A DNA stretch of 64,000 nt, taken from the NCBI RefSeq assembly GCF_000953015.1, contig NZ_LN794158.1:1116001-1180000 (forward strand), given 5' to 3'. A program made the translations under genes and the position numbers. The DNA comes from Candidatus Methylopumilus turicensis (lineage in GTDB: Bacteria > Pseudomonadota > Gammaproteobacteria > Burkholderiales > Methylophilaceae). Of this stretch, positions 46,065 to 56,728 are shown piece by piece. Below the pieces are notes generated by a model. That model did not search any database, was not told the DNA's origin, and worked only from the letters and a program-made list of their open reading frames with translations. Each line of letters opens with the position of its first letter. The first letter of the stretch is position 1.

Positions 46065-47561
46065 ATGAAACATAGCAACCCCATCATCGCTGAAATATTT
46101 GATGCGCAGCAATTTGCTGAAACAGGTCATCAATTGATTGATTTATTGGCAGCGCATTTAAAAGCGAATATCGCAGGCACTTCAAAAGTCTTAAATTGGA
46201 AAGTGCCGAGCATTGAAGATCAACATTGGCATCTGCCATTACCTCAGAAATCGACCATTAATCCGCAAGGTTTATTAGAAAAACTCAGCCAAGAAATTCT
46301 CCCCAACAACTTAGCCATCCACCATCCACACAATATGGGTCATCAAGTGGCTTGCCCATTGCCGATGGCAGCGCTTTGCGATTTAGTCGCATCGCTGACC
46401 AATCAAGCCATGGCGGTTTATGAAGCGGGTCCCAGTGCCACGATGCTAGAGCGCCAAGTGATTCGTTGGTTATGCGCTTTGATTGATGAGGTGTCTTGGA
46501 GCTTTGCTGGCGGCGTTCTGACTTCTGGTGGCGCACAGGCCAATCTCACTGCTTTGTTAGTGGCTAGGCAAGTTAGCACGAGCAAAGCGAATCCATCCTC
46601 TAATGTCTGGAAAGATGGCATTACACAACAACCAGCATTAAGAATATTAGCTTCTGAACATGCACACTATTCCGTTTCACGCGCAGCTGGATTGATGGGT
46701 TTGGGCACTAACAGCGTGATTAAAATCACGACCGATAAAAACGGTCGATTAGATTTAATCGCACTGAAAAATGCACACCAAACGTGTTTAGAAAACCAAG
46801 ATACCATCATCGCTGTGGTTGCTAATGCAGGATGCACACCCACAGGCAGCATCGACCCGCTGCAAGCCATTGGGGAGTATTGCCAAGCGCATGAGCTATG
46901 GTTTCATGTGGATGGCGCACATGGCGCTTCCGCCCTCCTCTCAGAGAGTCATCGTGAAAAACTAAGCGGCATTGCGCTGGCTGATTCCGTGGTGTGGGAT
47001 GGGCATAAATTAATGTATATGCCCGCAGCCGTTTCAGCCGTGCTATTTAAAAATGAGCAACATAGCTACGTCGCCTTTAGCCAAGATGCCTCGTATTTAT
47101 TCCAAGGAGACAATCATGAAGACGAGGCCTTTAATCTCAGCTACCGTACTTTGGAATGTACCAAGCGCATGATGGCACTCAAACTTTGGGCCGCATTTTC
47201 TTTATACGGTACTGAAGGCATGGGTGCATTGGTGGATGAAGCGTTTGCTAAAGCTAAAGTCTTTGCCGAAAAAATTCAGAGGAAGTCTAGTTTTGAATTA
47301 CTGATGAAGCCTGAAACGAATATTGTGTGTTTTAGGTTTTTGAATAAAAAATTAAGCCAAGAAGCCATCAACAATCACCAAAGTGCTATTCGCCAGCACA
47401 TTATTCAAAGCGGCGCATTCCATATTACTCAAGTGAATTTGCATGGCGTTACTTGGTTACGCACGACACTCATGAATCCATTTACAACAGCGCTAGATTT
47501 AGATGAATTGCTAGAGCGTGTGGCTTTGGGATCTCAAGCCGTGTTGAGCATAGCTAAATAG
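46065..47561 (+). CDS. Group II PLP-dependent decarboxylase (diaminobutyrate/aromatic amino-acid type)
   Basis: The 498-aa enzyme of the pyridoxal-dependent decarboxylase family has the substrate-binding HHPHNMGHQVACPLP region, LTSGGAQANLTAL, the PLP-contacting HVDGAHGASALL, and the Schiff-base lysine at residue 315 in VWDGHKLMYMP. It would decarboxylate an amino acid such as L-2,4-diaminobutyrate, glutamate or an aromatic one; the choice cannot be made from the motifs. Its ATG follows the oxygenase TAA immediately. It overlaps a convergent SDR gene by 28 bases at the 3' end. Confidence 0.9.
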   Translation: MKHSNPIIAEIFDAQQFAETGHQLIDLLAAHLKANIAGTSKVLNWKVPSIEDQHWHLPLPQKSTINPQGLLEKLSQEILPNNLAIHHPHNMGHQVACPLPMAALCDLVASLTNQAMAVYEAGPSATMLERQVIRWLCALIDEVSWSFAGGVLTSGGAQANLTALLVARQVSTSKANPSSNVWKDGITQQPALRILASEHAHYSVSRAAGLMGLGTNSVIKITTDKNGRLDLIALKNAHQTCLENQDTIIAVVANAGCTPTGSIDPLQAIGEYCQAHELWFHVDGAHGASALLSESHREKLSGIALADSVVWDGHKLMYMPAAVSAVLFKNEQHSYVAFSQDASYLFQGDNHEDEAFNLSYRTLECTKRMMALKLWAAFSLYGTEGMGALVDEAFAKAKVFAEKIQRKSSFELLMKPETNIVCFRFLNKKLSQEAINNHQSAIRQHIIQSGAFHITQVNLHGVTWLRTTLMNPFTTALDLDELLERVALGSQAVLSIAK

Positions 47562-48376
47562 CCAGCTTTGTAATCAGGATATTTCAAACTAAACCCTGTC
47601 GACAACATGCGCTGATTCGACATGCGTTTGCCACCAACAATATCGGGCATATCACTCTCAATCTCTATGCCCATTTGCGCGGCTATCCACAGCAATACTT
47701 CATATTGAGAAACCGGGCTGTTATCTGTGACCACATAGCAATCTTCAATGGGCTGAGTATTCAGAAACATTTGAATCAAGTGCACAATAAATGCTGCTGC
47801 ATCATCGCGGTGAATGCGATTAGAAATCGTATTTTGTAGAGGCCAATGAGATGGATTAGCCGCCATGTGAATCATACGATTTCTGCCAGGGCCATAAATA
47901 CCGGTAAGTCTTAAGGCTGTGTGCGACCACAATTTTCCAGCTTGCTTGAGCAAGTCTTCCGCTTCCAATAGTCGCTGACCACCAAAATCCATCTCTTGTA
48001 GAACGGTGTTTTCATCGAGCAAGGCACCCGTTCTTTGGCCATACATTCTGGTACTAGACACAAAAAACACGTGCTTGAGATTACTCGCGTCTTTCAATGC
48101 AGCGAGGACGTTACGCAAGCCTTCAACATAATGCTGACGGTAACTTTCATCGTTCTGCGAACTCGCCGCGACACAGTAAACAAGAAAATCAGGATCTAAC
48201 CTTGAAAGACTCAACAATGAACTTGGCTCAGTCACGTCGGCTTGAATGCACTCAAATGAAAAATCTGAATGTAAAGATCGGCGCAAACCGATAGGCATTA
48301 AGCCATGTGATTGAAGTTGGTGTGCAAGCTCAAGGCCTAAATCGCCACAACCAACAATGAGCACTTGATGTGACAA
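47534..48376 (-). CDS. NAD(P)-dependent epimerase/SDR family protein (YeeZ-like)
   Basis: The 280-aa protein is an extended SDR with Rossmann site VLIVGCGDLGLELAHQL at residues 5-21. The catalytic strand VFFVSSTRMYGQRTG has Tyr, but the usual YxxxK is MYGQR, so catalysis is doubtful. RLTGIYGPGRN follows. Homologues are annotated as NAD-dependent epimerases of unknown role. It ends overlapping the decarboxylase tail to tail and precedes the Nudix gene in the reverse operon by 16 bases. Confidence 0.85.
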   Translation of the reverse strand: MSHQVLIVGCGDLGLELAHQLQSHGLMPIGLRRSLHSDFSFECIQADVTEPSSLLSLSRLDPDFLVYCVAASSQNDESYRQHYVEGLRNVLAALKDASNLKHVFFVSSTRMYGQRTGALLDENTVLQEMDFGGQRLLEAEDLLKQAGKLWSHTALRLTGIYGPGRNRMIHMAANPSHWPLQNTISNRIHRDDAAAFIVHLIQMFLNTQPIEDCYVVTDNSPVSQYEVLLWIAAQMGIEIESDMPDIVGGKRMSNQRMLSTGFSLKYPDYKAGYLAMLNTA

Positions 48377-48392
48377 ATCTTAGCCTTTAACC

Positions 48393-48971
48393 TTATTCAT
48401 GCAAAGACAAAGCTGGCCAAATCCCTTGCAAATATTTCTCAACATACATTAAGGCTAAAACAGTTTTACCATCGGTGATTTGCTGAGTGGCGACCATTTG
48501 CAAACAATCATCTAAGCTTGCCTCAAACAACTCGATCGCTTCATCCTCATCAAAATTTGTGTCACGTTCCTCTAAGCCCTTGGCCAAGAACATGTGTATC
48601 ACTTCATCAGAGTAACCGATGCATGGATGTTGGTGTCCAAGATACATCCACTCTTTTGCGACATAGCCTGTTTCTTCGAGCAGCTCTCGTTGACCAGTGA
48701 ATAGCAGATCTTCATCAGGGTCGATTTTGCCTGCTGGCAATTCAACAAACACCCGATTCAAGGGATAGCGAAATTGGCGCTCAAGCAGCAAATTTCCATT
48801 ATCAAGCATTGGAATAATTAGCACCGCCCCTGGATGCAAAATGAACTCTCGCTGACTTTGGTTGCCACTTGGTAAAAGCACTTGGTCGCGTTTGACTTTT
48901 AGAAATCCCCCATCCAAAACCAATTCGGATGAAAGACGACTTTCAATTAAATGTTGATCTTCTTTATTCAT
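48393..48971 (-). CDS. Nudix hydrolase, ADP-ribose pyrophosphatase type
   Basis: The 192-aa enzyme contains a complete Nudix box with the form G-x5-E-x7-RE-x-x-EE-x-G (GKIDPDEDLLFTGQRELLEE, then TGY). The preceding VERQFRYP-like ERQFRYPLNRVFVELPAGK is the ADP-ribose/NudF subgroup signature. It hydrolyses ADP-ribose or related sugar nucleotides, a housekeeping detoxification role. It is followed by the SDR gene and preceded by a lipoprotein gene four bases upstream, so the three likely form an operon. Confidence 0.92.
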   Translation of the reverse strand: MNKEDQHLIESRLSSELVLDGGFLKVKRDQVLLPSGNQSQREFILHPGAVLIIPMLDNGNLLLERQFRYPLNRVFVELPAGKIDPDEDLLFTGQRELLEETGYVAKEWMYLGHQHPCIGYSDEVIHMFLAKGLEERDTNFDEDEAIELFEASLDDCLQMVATQQITDGKTVLALMYVEKYLQGIWPALSLHE

Positions 48972-48975
48972 ATCT

Positions 48976-49863
48976 TTAGTTAAATAACTCTTTCTTGATG
49001 AGCCAACGTCCTTTTAAATATTTCATGACCAAGGTCTTGTGTCCGATATCCTGATAGGTCGCAGACTCATAATTTTGCTTAAAAGTAACTTCGACCGTCC
49101 CTTGGTGCCTCAGTACTTGAATTTCTGACAGACTGACTTTAATGTGCGGACTGTGCAATATTTTAATCTTTCTAGACTGACGCCACGCTTTAGCATTTGG
49201 AAGGTCCCCGGCAAAATCATCGACATAGTGGGCAAAATACTTCGTCAAGTTTTTAGTCTCCCACGCACCCGCCCAAGCGTTAAGCGCTTCCAAGACAGAT
49301 TTATTCGTATCCTCCGCAAAAGCTTTAACTTGCTCGGGAGGTGCCATGACCTCTTCTAAACTCAGTGAATGCTCTGAAATAGCGGGGGGCTCTTCAATCA
49401 CCTTCTCTTCGATGACTTCATCTTTTTGAAGCACCTCTTGATTTAGGGACTCTTTTACTTGATCTGCCTTAACATCACTAGGCGCAATCTTAAAACCAAA
49501 TTTAATTTGATTATCTTTTGCAGCTTGTTCAATTCTTTTATTCGCTTCACTAGCGGGCAATTTTGCGTCAATGATAACTTGATAGGTATTGAATGCTAGC
49601 AAAAACTTCCCATCATTTTGATAGGCTTTTGCCTCTTTTAACTTGAGAGCCATGTCATCCGGTTTAAGATGACCTGCTTTTTTATATAGTTCTGCAGCCT
49701 TAGCCCATTGTTCATCTTGCATGGCCGCATCTGCTTTGACAACTAAAGTATTGAATTCTGAATCGGGGAACAGCTTATCACCAAGCTTGGTCGCGTAAGT
49801 GCAAGAAGTGAGAACAATGGTAGAACATAACAAAATCATTTTAATCAAAGGATAACTTTTCAT
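48976..49863 (-). CDS. TPR-containing lipoprotein with NTF2-like C-terminal domain
   Basis: The 295-aa protein has a lipobox LTSC (Cys21). TPR-like helices lie at residues 40-115 (QWAKAAELYKKAGHLKPDDMALKL). A Glu/Val-rich linker spans about 135-180. A C-terminal NTF2-like/SnoaL-type domain covers about residues 185-295, with ALNAWAGAWETKNLTKYFAHYVDDF and VTFKQNYESATYQDIGHKTLVMKY. The last part matches domains fused to L,D-transpeptidases in other bacteria. Expected location is the periplasmic face of a membrane, likely linked to envelope maintenance. Confidence 0.8.
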   Translation of the reverse strand: MKSYPLIKMILLCSTIVLTSCTYATKLGDKLFPDSEFNTLVVKADAAMQDEQWAKAAELYKKAGHLKPDDMALKLKEAKAYQNDGKFLLAFNTYQVIIDAKLPASEANKRIEQAAKDNQIKFGFKIAPSDVKADQVKESLNQEVLQKDEVIEEKVIEEPPAISEHSLSLEEVMAPPEQVKAFAEDTNKSVLEALNAWAGAWETKNLTKYFAHYVDDFAGDLPNAKAWRQSRKIKILHSPHIKVSLSEIQVLRHQGTVEVTFKQNYESATYQDIGHKTLVMKYLKGRWLIKKELFN

Positions 49864-49906
49864 TTGATATTTTCCTTATCAAGGAACAGCGTCATGTTAA
49901 GTTAGA

Positions 49907-50197
49907 TTACTTCTTCCAGAAAAAACGATAGATAAAACCAGGGAATGCTAAGACTAAAAACAGACAAGCCGTAATCGCATAAAACTCCCATTTCTGAGTA
50001 GCGACCTGCCCCATTTTTGCTTGTTCAGCGTAGCGAATGATGAATCCAAGAATGAAGTACAAACTAATTAATTCAAACAAACACCAAGCGATATTTTTAG
50101 GTTGGTGCTTCACAGGAATCACAAAAAATAAACGATCAGAAAACCAAGGCGAATTCGCCAGAACCAATGCTAATAACAAGAGAATAAGATTGGTCAT
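49907..50197 (-). CDS. DUF2818 family membrane protein
   Basis: The 96-aa hydrophobic protein has three probable membrane helices. It starts NLILLLLALVLANSPWFSDRLFFV and ends near FLVLAFPGFIYRFFWKK. DUF2818 genes occur in betaproteobacteria directly downstream of nuoN, as here (12 bases after it). A role in complex I assembly or stability is plausible from position only. Confidence 0.9.
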   Translation of the reverse strand: MTNLILLLLALVLANSPWFSDRLFFVIPVKHQPKNIAWCLFELISLYFILGFIIRYAEQAKMGQVATQKWEFYAITACLFLVLAFPGFIYRFFWKK

Positions 50198-50209
50198 TTA
50201 GATGATGGC

Positions 50210-51658
50210 CTATTGGAGACTGTGTGCGACTGCGTAGGCACACATATCCATTAAAGGTTGCGGCATTATCCCTAATGCCAATAACGCTAGCGCATTAAGG
50301 CTGAGCAAGATGTTCATTTCTGGGGGGTTGATAATAGGTTTGTTATCTGTTGGCTCATCAAAATACATGAGTTTTACGATGCGTAAATAATAGAAAGCAC
50401 CGATCACTGCCATGAGCACAGCAAACACCACTAGCCATAAAAAGCCTGCTTGAAGCGCGGCTTGCAGCACGGCAAATTTAGCGTAGAAGCCTAATGTTGG
50501 TGGAACGCCAGCCATTGAGAACATGGTGATCAGCATCATGAATGCAAACCATGGGCTGCGTTGATTAAGGCCTTTCAAATCATCTAACTGCTCAGCTTCA
50601 AACCCTTTACGCGAGAGCAATAAAATCATGCCAAAGCCGGCCAAGGTCATCAGCACGTAAGAAACAATATAGAACATCGATGAGATATAGCCATTCATGC
50701 TGGCGCTCATCAAACCAAACAATAAGAAACCAACATGAGAAATCGTTGAATAAGCAAACATACGTTTAAGATTGGTTTGTGCAATCGCCGTGATGTTACC
50801 GATGATGATGGAAAGCACGGCCATGATCATGAGCATACTATGCCAATCAATCGCTAGCACGTACAAACCTTGCGCCAAGATGCGAATCAAAAATGCAAAC
50901 GCAGCAAGCTTAGTGACAGAGCCAATAAACAAGGTCACAGCCGTTGGAGAGCCCTCATAAACATCTGGCACCCACATTTGGAAAGGCACCGCACCTAATT
51001 TGAACGCCAAGCCAGCGACAATAAACACTGTACCCAATACAAGCACTGGTTTGTCTTGTGAGCCATTTAATAACGCACTTGCTACTTCAGAAATATTCAA
51101 ACTACCTGTTGCGCCGTACATCATGGACATCCCATAGAGCAACATGCCAGAAGCCAATGCGCCCAATACAAAGTACTTCATCGCAGCTTCTGTTGCACGA
51201 GCATTATCACGGTCTAGCGCTACCAAGGCATACAAGCATAAAGACAGTAGCTCTAAACCCATGTAGAGCGTCAAGAAATGTTGTCCCGACACCATCACCA
51301 TCATGCCTGCCATTGCAAATAGTACTAAGGCATAAAACTCGCCACGGAACATGCCGCGCAAAGTAATGTAAGAACGGCTGTACACCAAAAATAGTGCGGT
51401 GCTGAGATAAATCATGACCTTCATCACATCGGCAAAAGAGTCATCCACAAACATGCCGCTAAACGCATAAATAACACTCGGTTTGTGGGTAGCGATAGTG
51501 ATAAAAGCCGCACCCAGTAAAGTAAGTTGCGTCAGTAAGAAAATAACGATGCGGTTAGATGGCTTTAAAAACAAATCCGTCAATAAAATGAACATCGCCA
51601 TAGAGAGCACAAAAAGCTCTGGTAGCGCTGAAATAATATCTGATTGAAGTCCATTCAT
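50210..51658 (-). CDS. nuoN: NADH-quinone oxidoreductase subunit N
   Basis: The 482-aa antiporter-like subunit of the complex I membrane arm has about 14 transmembrane helices. It contains the proton-channel block [26 protein letters not shown], with Lys and Pro-kinked TM7, and a [15 protein letters not shown] segment in TM10. Its order after nuoM and before DUF2818 is the conserved one. The 40-base gap to nuoM contains no terminator. Confidence 0.98.
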   Translation of the reverse strand: MNGLQSDIISALPELFVLSMAMFILLTDLFLKPSNRIVIFLLTQLTLLGAAFITIATHKPSVIYAFSGMFVDDSFADVMKVMIYLSTALFLVYSRSYITLRGMFRGEFYALVLFAMAGMMVMVSGQHFLTLYMGLELLSLCLYALVALDRDNARATEAAMKYFVLGALASGMLLYGMSMMYGATGSLNISEVASALLNGSQDKPVLVLGTVFIVAGLAFKLGAVPFQMWVPDVYEGSPTAVTLFIGSVTKLAAFAFLIRILAQGLYVLAIDWHSMLMIMAVLSIIIGNITAIAQTNLKRMFAYSTISHVGFLLFGLMSASMNGYISSMFYIVSYVLMTLAGFGMILLLSRKGFEAEQLDDLKGLNQRSPWFAFMMLITMFSMAGVPPTLGFYAKFAVLQAALQAGFLWLVVFAVLMAVIGAFYYLRIVKLMYFDEPTDNKPIINPPEMNILLSLNALALLALGIMPQPLMDMCAYAVAHSLQ

Positions 51659-51698
51659 ATTTCTATATTTCCATTCGTGTCCGGCGAATCAACGCGCC

Positions 51699-53189
51699 TT
51701 ATAAACCTGCTGGTATTTTCGTTTGTGCCATGTGGTCTAAAAATTGCGAGACCGTTGCGTGCGTCATTTCTGTAATCGGCTGAGGATAAACACCAAAGCC
51801 AATCACCAATATTGCGAGTGTGCTTAAGATAAACAATTCACGTTTGTTCAAATCGACCAATTCCGCCACATGCGAATTGGCAATCTCGCCAAAGAACACT
51901 CGCTTCACCATCCACAAAGTGTAAGCCGCACCCAAAATCAAGGTCGTTGATGCTAAGAAAGCGAACCAGAAGTTATTTTGTAATGCGCCCAAAATCACCA
52001 TAAATTCACCCACAAAACCTGATGTGCCTGGCAAACCTGCATTGGCCATCGCAAATAGAACGGCAAAGGCTGCAAACTTAGGCATGGTATTCACCACCCC
52101 ACCGTAATCGGCAATTTGACGCGAGTGCATACGGTCGTAAAGCACACCTACACTCAAAAACATCGCACTTGAAATAAACCCGTGTGAAATCATTTGTACA
52201 ATTGAGCCCTCAAGGCCAATCGAATTAAACAAGAAGAAACCTAGCGTCACGAAACCCATGTGTGAGATGGATGAATAGGCAATCAGCTTTTTCATGTCTT
52301 GCTGAACCAATGCCACAAACGCGATATACACCACAGCAATCAGTGACAAAGCAATCATAAAGCCAGAAAGATAGTGCGCAGCATCTGGCGCAATTGGCAT
52401 GGCAAAGCGTAAGAAGCTATAACCGCCCAACTTCAAGGCAATCGCTGCCAACACAACTGAACCACCTGTTGGCGCTTCAACGTGGGCATCTGGCAGCCAT
52501 GTATGCACTGGCCACATTGGAATCTTCACCGCAAAAGCCATAAAGAATGCCAAGAACACCAAAATTTGTACTGGCATTGTCATCGGCAAGTGGTAGTAAT
52601 CCACGATTTCAAAACTATTAGTTTGATAGAACAAATAGATGAAAGCCACCAACATCAGCAATGAACCAAGCAAGGTGTAGAGGAAGAACTTAATCGTCGC
52701 ATAAACGCGATTTGGACCGCCCCAAACACCAATCACCAAGAACATTGGAATCAACATCGCTTCCCAAAATACATAGTAGAGGATGGCATCTAACGCACTA
52801 AATACGCCGATCATCAAACCAGACATAATCAAGAAAGCGGCCATATATTGCGCAACACGCTTTTGAATGACTTCCCAAGCGGCAATCACCACCAAAATCG
52901 TAGTAAAGCTTGTGAGCAAAATCAAAGGCACAGCGATACCGTCAGCACCTAAGTGGTAATGAATATTGAAGGTTGGAATCCAGCTAAAACCCTCTTGAAA
53001 CTGGAAGCCCCCATCCGCAAAATTGAAGCCTGTATAAAGCGGAATGGTCACAGCAAAGGCCACTAAACTTCCCAGCAAAGCAATCCAACGCGCAGATGAT
53101 GCATTTTTATCATCGCCAGTAAACAAGACTAAGATGCCCGCTAAGATAGGCACCCAAATCGCAAGACTAAGAAGAGGCAAGCTTGTCAT
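51699..53189 (-). CDS. nuoM: NADH-quinone oxidoreductase subunit M
   Basis: The 496-aa antiporter-like proton-pumping subunit shows the FWEAMLIPMFLVIGVWGG block, FMAFAVKIPMWPVHTWLPDAHVEAPTGGSV carrying the TM7 Lys-Pro, and LIAYSSISHMGF in TM10. The TM5 Glu in FWEAM is present. It starts directly after the nuoL stop codon with no gap. Confidence 0.98.
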   Translation of the reverse strand: MTSLPLLSLAIWVPILAGILVLFTGDDKNASSARWIALLGSLVAFAVTIPLYTGFNFADGGFQFQEGFSWIPTFNIHYHLGADGIAVPLILLTSFTTILVVIAAWEVIQKRVAQYMAAFLIMSGLMIGVFSALDAILYYVFWEAMLIPMFLVIGVWGGPNRVYATIKFFLYTLLGSLLMLVAFIYLFYQTNSFEIVDYYHLPMTMPVQILVFLAFFMAFAVKIPMWPVHTWLPDAHVEAPTGGSVVLAAIALKLGGYSFLRFAMPIAPDAAHYLSGFMIALSLIAVVYIAFVALVQQDMKKLIAYSSISHMGFVTLGFFLFNSIGLEGSIVQMISHGFISSAMFLSVGVLYDRMHSRQIADYGGVVNTMPKFAAFAVLFAMANAGLPGTSGFVGEFMVILGALQNNFWFAFLASTTLILGAAYTLWMVKRVFFGEIANSHVAELVDLNKRELFILSTLAILVIGFGVYPQPITEMTHATVSQFLDHMAQTKIPAGL

Positions 53190-55238
53190 TTAAACCTTCA
53201 TGAATAAGGTAAGTAGTAAAAATACGCCAATAATCATGGCAAACGCATAGTGGTAAATCAGACCTGACTGCAATCCACGAACTACCTTGGAGATACGGCC
53301 AATCAGATTCGCCGTACCATTGACCATCACACCATCAATCAACTGCACATCACCAATTTTCCAAAGTTTGCTACCGACTAAGCGTGAGCCACCTGCGAAT
53401 ACTTTTTCGTTAAAACTGTCGAAGCCGTATTTGTTTTCTAGTACAAGCATAATCAAACCGCATTTAGCTTGGATAGCAGCTGGAATATCTGGGCGCTTCA
53501 TGTAGAAGAACCACGACAACACTACCCCAGAAAGTGCAAGGATAAATGGTAATGAGGTCAAACTATGTAAGCCCATTGCAACTGCGCCGTGGAAGTCTTC
53601 AGCAAGCTCATGCATCACCGGATGTGCTGCGCTATCGATAAAAATAATGTCGTCAAAAAAGCCTTTAAATAACATCGGCTCAATCGCAATAAAACCAATC
53701 GCGAGTGATGGAATCGCCAGTAACACAAGCGGCAATGTCACCACCCATGGCTGCTCGTGCGGTACATCATTAGGGCCTAGGCCGTGGTGATGGTCATGGT
53801 CGTCATGTGCATGGTCATCATGGCCTGCTTCTTGGTGATGCGCCTTTGCATCCATCCAACGCTCTTTACCGTGGAATACCAAGAAATACATACGGAATGA
53901 ATAAAAGGCCGTGACAAACACACCTGCAAGCACTGCGAAGTAAGCGAAACCACTGCCTGGAATGTGCGACAACTTCGCCGCTTCAATAATCGAATCTTTA
54001 GAGTAAAAGCCTGATAAGAATGGCGTACCGATTAAGGCTAATGAACCAATTAGTGAGGTCAACCAAGTAATCTTCATGTACTTACGAAGCCCACCCATAT
54101 TGCGGATGTCTTGATCGTGGTGCATCCCCATAATGACAGAGCCAGCGCCTAAGAATAACAAGGCCTTGAAGAAAGCGTGGGTCATCAGATGGAAGATGGC
54201 CACTGAGTAAGCTGAAGCACCAAGTGCAACCGTCATATAGCCTAGCTGCGAAAGCGTTGAATAAGCCACCACACGTTTAATATCATTTTGAATAATGCCA
54301 AGAAAGCCCATAAATAGCGCTGTAATCGCACCAATGACCATCACAAATGAAAGTGCGGTCGTGGACAATTCAAACAACGGTGACATTCGTGCCACCATAA
54401 AGATACCCGCTGTCACCATCGTTGCCGCGTGGATCAAGGCTGAAATTGGCGTTGGGCCTTCCATTGAGTCAGGCAACCAAACATGCAATGGCACTTGCGC
54501 TGATTTACCCATCGCGCCGATAAATAATAAAATGCAAATCACCGTCATGGTTGACCAATGCACACCAGGAATAATATCCACTGTGGCATGCGCGAAACGC
54601 GGTGCTTGCTCAAACGCGGTTGTGTAATCAAGGCTACCGAAGCACCAAAGCACCATGCCGATCCCAAGCAAGAACCCAAAGTCACCGACACGGTTCACCA
54701 AGAATGCTTTTAAGTTAGCGTAGATCGCCGTTGGGCGGGTGTACCAGAAACCAATCAGCAAGTAAGAAACCAAGCCTACCGCTTCCCAGCCAAAGAATAA
54801 CTGCATAAAGTTATTCGCCATCACGAGCATCAACATCGAGAAAGTGAATAGTGAGATATAGCTAAAGAAACGACGATAACCTTCATCTTCGTGCATATAG
54901 CCGATGGTGTAGATATGCACCATTAATGAAACAAACGTCACCACCAACATCATCATGGTGGTTAATTTATCAATCAAAAAGCCCACTTGAAACGTATAAC
55001 TGCCAGTGGTCATCCAGGTATAAACCGTGCCGTTATAGGTATTACCTTGCAAGACATCCAAGAACACATACACAGACAAAGCAAATGCCCCCGCTACGCC
55101 TATTATCGTCAGGATATGGGCAAAGCAGCGAGGTAAAGCTTTATTGGCAATCCCCACAATGGCTGAAGCAATGAGTGGCAATAGCGGAATGGCTAGGTAA
55201 ATTTGTTGCATTGAGATATTCATAGATAGCATGTTCAT
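53190..55238 (-). CDS. nuoL: NADH-quinone oxidoreductase subunit L
   Basis: The 682-aa subunit is the most distal proton pump and carries the long lateral helix. Motifs seen are FFGWEAVGLVSYLLIGFWY, MGKSAQVPLHVWLPDSMEGPTPISALIHAATMVTAG, and VVAYSTLSQLGYM. Residues about 470-500 form an inserted loop very rich in histidine and aspartate (HHQEAGHDDHAHDDHDHHHG), not a standard part of E. coli NuoL. Length is larger than E. coli's 613 mainly because of this loop. Frame and termini are intact. Confidence 0.98.
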   Translation of the reverse strand: MNMLSMNISMQQIYLAIPLLPLIASAIVGIANKALPRCFAHILTIIGVAGAFALSVYVFLDVLQGNTYNGTVYTWMTTGSYTFQVGFLIDKLTTMMMLVVTFVSLMVHIYTIGYMHEDEGYRRFFSYISLFTFSMLMLVMANNFMQLFFGWEAVGLVSYLLIGFWYTRPTAIYANLKAFLVNRVGDFGFLLGIGMVLWCFGSLDYTTAFEQAPRFAHATVDIIPGVHWSTMTVICILLFIGAMGKSAQVPLHVWLPDSMEGPTPISALIHAATMVTAGIFMVARMSPLFELSTTALSFVMVIGAITALFMGFLGIIQNDIKRVVAYSTLSQLGYMTVALGASAYSVAIFHLMTHAFFKALLFLGAGSVIMGMHHDQDIRNMGGLRKYMKITWLTSLIGSLALIGTPFLSGFYSKDSIIEAAKLSHIPGSGFAYFAVLAGVFVTAFYSFRMYFLVFHGKERWMDAKAHHQEAGHDDHAHDDHDHHHGLGPNDVPHEQPWVVTLPLVLLAIPSLAIGFIAIEPMLFKGFFDDIIFIDSAAHPVMHELAEDFHGAVAMGLHSLTSLPFILALSGVVLSWFFYMKRPDIPAAIQAKCGLIMLVLENKYGFDSFNEKVFAGGSRLVGSKLWKIGDVQLIDGVMVNGTANLIGRISKVVRGLQSGLIYHYAFAMIIGVFLLLTLFMKV

Positions 55239-55247
55239 TATTTCAAA

Positions 55248-55553
55248 TTAGCCTTTTAAGCTATCAAGGTCATCAACGTTAATGGTTCTTAAGTTTCTAA
55301 ACAGCACGACTAAAATCGCCAGACCAATTGCCGACTCTGCCGCCGCCACCGTGAGAATAAAAAATACGAACACTTGGCCAGCGATGTCGTTTAAGTAATG
55401 TGAAAAAGCAATGAAATTCAAATTTACCGCGAGCAACATCAACTCAATCGCCATTAATAAAATAATCACGTTTTTGCGGTTAAGAAAAATCCCCACCACA
55501 CTGATGGCAAATAGCAATGAACCTAAAATCAAATAATGTGACAAGCTGACCAT
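55248..55553 (-). CDS. nuoK: NADH-quinone oxidoreductase subunit K
   Basis: The 101-aa subunit has three transmembrane helices, with conserved Glu residues in [17 protein letters not shown] and [19 protein letters not shown]. These acids form part of the proton path. The start codon overlaps the nuoJ stop by one base. Confidence 0.98.
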   Translation of the reverse strand: MVSLSHYLILGSLLFAISVVGIFLNRKNVIILLMAIELMLLAVNLNFIAFSHYLNDIAGQVFVFFILTVAAAESAIGLAILVVLFRNLRTINVDDLDSLKG

Positions 55554-56203
55554 TATGATTTCGCCTTTTCTGTTTCCACTGCAGGCACTTCAACCTCAGC
55601 TGGCATGCTCACCATACGAATACGATCTGCACGCTTTACTCTGACTTGGTCTGCAGGATTAATAAATTTGGAGTCTTTACGATCACGAAGTGTTAAGGCA
55701 ATGGCCGCAACAATCGCTACTAGCAATACGACAGCGGCTAGTTCAAACGGCATTAGATAATCGGTATAGAGCACACGACCTAATTCCGCCGTATTGCTGT
55801 AGTCAGCAGCGTGTGCTTTTGGTGCGCTGATGCGTGCTAGGCCAAAATGCTTGGTGCCAAGAATCATCACCATTTCGGCAGCCATCAGCACCCCAATGAA
55901 ACCAGCCATCGGCAAATAATCCCAGAAGCCTTCTCGCAACTTGTCGAGGTTAATGTCTAGCATCATCACCACAAACAGGAACAACACCATCACGGCGCCT
56001 ACATACACCAGCACCAACGCTATCGCAAGAAACTCTGCTTCTAGTAACAACCAAATGCCAGCTGCAGTAAAGAAAGCAAGCACCAAGAACAAGGCGGCAT
56101 GCACTGGGTTACGCGCGGTAATTACACGCAAACCTGCAAATAGCAGAATGATCGCGAGCGAATAAAAAACGTAGTCTTGAAAAATCATGCTGTGGGATAT
56201 CAT
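55553..56203 (-). CDS. nuoJ: NADH-quinone oxidoreductase subunit J
   Basis: The 216-aa subunit has five transmembrane segments. It contains the conserved [48 protein letters not shown] region, given here as a position: about residues 30-80. The TM3 region around [13 protein letters not shown] normally holds the pi-bulge of the coupling helix. A charged C-terminal tail (about residues 175-216) follows the last helix. It lies 12 bases after nuoI. Confidence 0.97.
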   Translation of the reverse strand: MISHSMIFQDYVFYSLAIILLFAGLRVITARNPVHAALFLVLAFFTAAGIWLLLEAEFLAIALVLVYVGAVMVLFLFVVMMLDINLDKLREGFWDYLPMAGFIGVLMAAEMVMILGTKHFGLARISAPKAHAADYSNTAELGRVLYTDYLMPFELAAVVLLVAIVAAIALTLRDRKDSKFINPADQVRVKRADRIRMVSMPAEVEVPAVETEKAKS

Positions 56204-56215
56204 ACTTAAAGCGCC

Positions 56216-56707
56216 TTATCTAAATCTAGCGTCAACAGAACGGTCAGCAGCAATTTGCGCTTCAAGCTTATCGCCCACCGCAAGCAACATCTCTTTGGTG
56301 TAAAGCAAATCACCACGTTGCTCACCGTGATACTCAAATATACGAGTTTCAACAATAGAATCCACTGGGCAAGACTCTTCACACATGCCGCAGAAAATAC
56401 ATTTAGTTAAATCGATATCGTACTTTGTGGTTCGGCGTGTATTGTCTTCGCGCTGCTCTGATTCGATGGTAATCGCCATGGCAGGACAAACCGCCTCGCA
56501 AAGCTTACAAGCGATACAACGCTCTTCACCATTTTCGTAGCGGCGCAGTGCGTGTAAACCTCTAAAGCGTGAAGATATTGGGGTACGCTCTTCAGGGTAT
56601 TGCACCGTAATCTTACGTGCAAAGAAATAACGCCCTGTCAGTAGCATGCCTCTCAGCAGCTCGATGAGCATTAAACTTGAAATAACTTCTTTAATTTTCT
56701 TAAACAT
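56216..56707 (-). CDS. nuoI: NADH-quinone oxidoreductase subunit I
   Basis: The 163-aa peripheral-arm subunit binds clusters N6a and N6b with two ferredoxin motifs, [12 protein letters not shown] and [12 protein letters not shown]. All eight cysteine ligands are present. An N-terminal amphipathic region anchors it near NuoH. The size is standard for the betaproteobacterial form. Confidence 0.98.
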   Translation of the reverse strand: MFKKIKEVISSLMLIELLRGMLLTGRYFFARKITVQYPEERTPISSRFRGLHALRRYENGEERCIACKLCEAVCPAMAITIESEQREDNTRRTTKYDIDLTKCIFCGMCEESCPVDSIVETRIFEYHGEQRGDLLYTKEMLLAVGDKLEAQIAADRSVDARFR

Positions 56708-56728
56708 ATTTAGCTCTTAATCGCCCAC

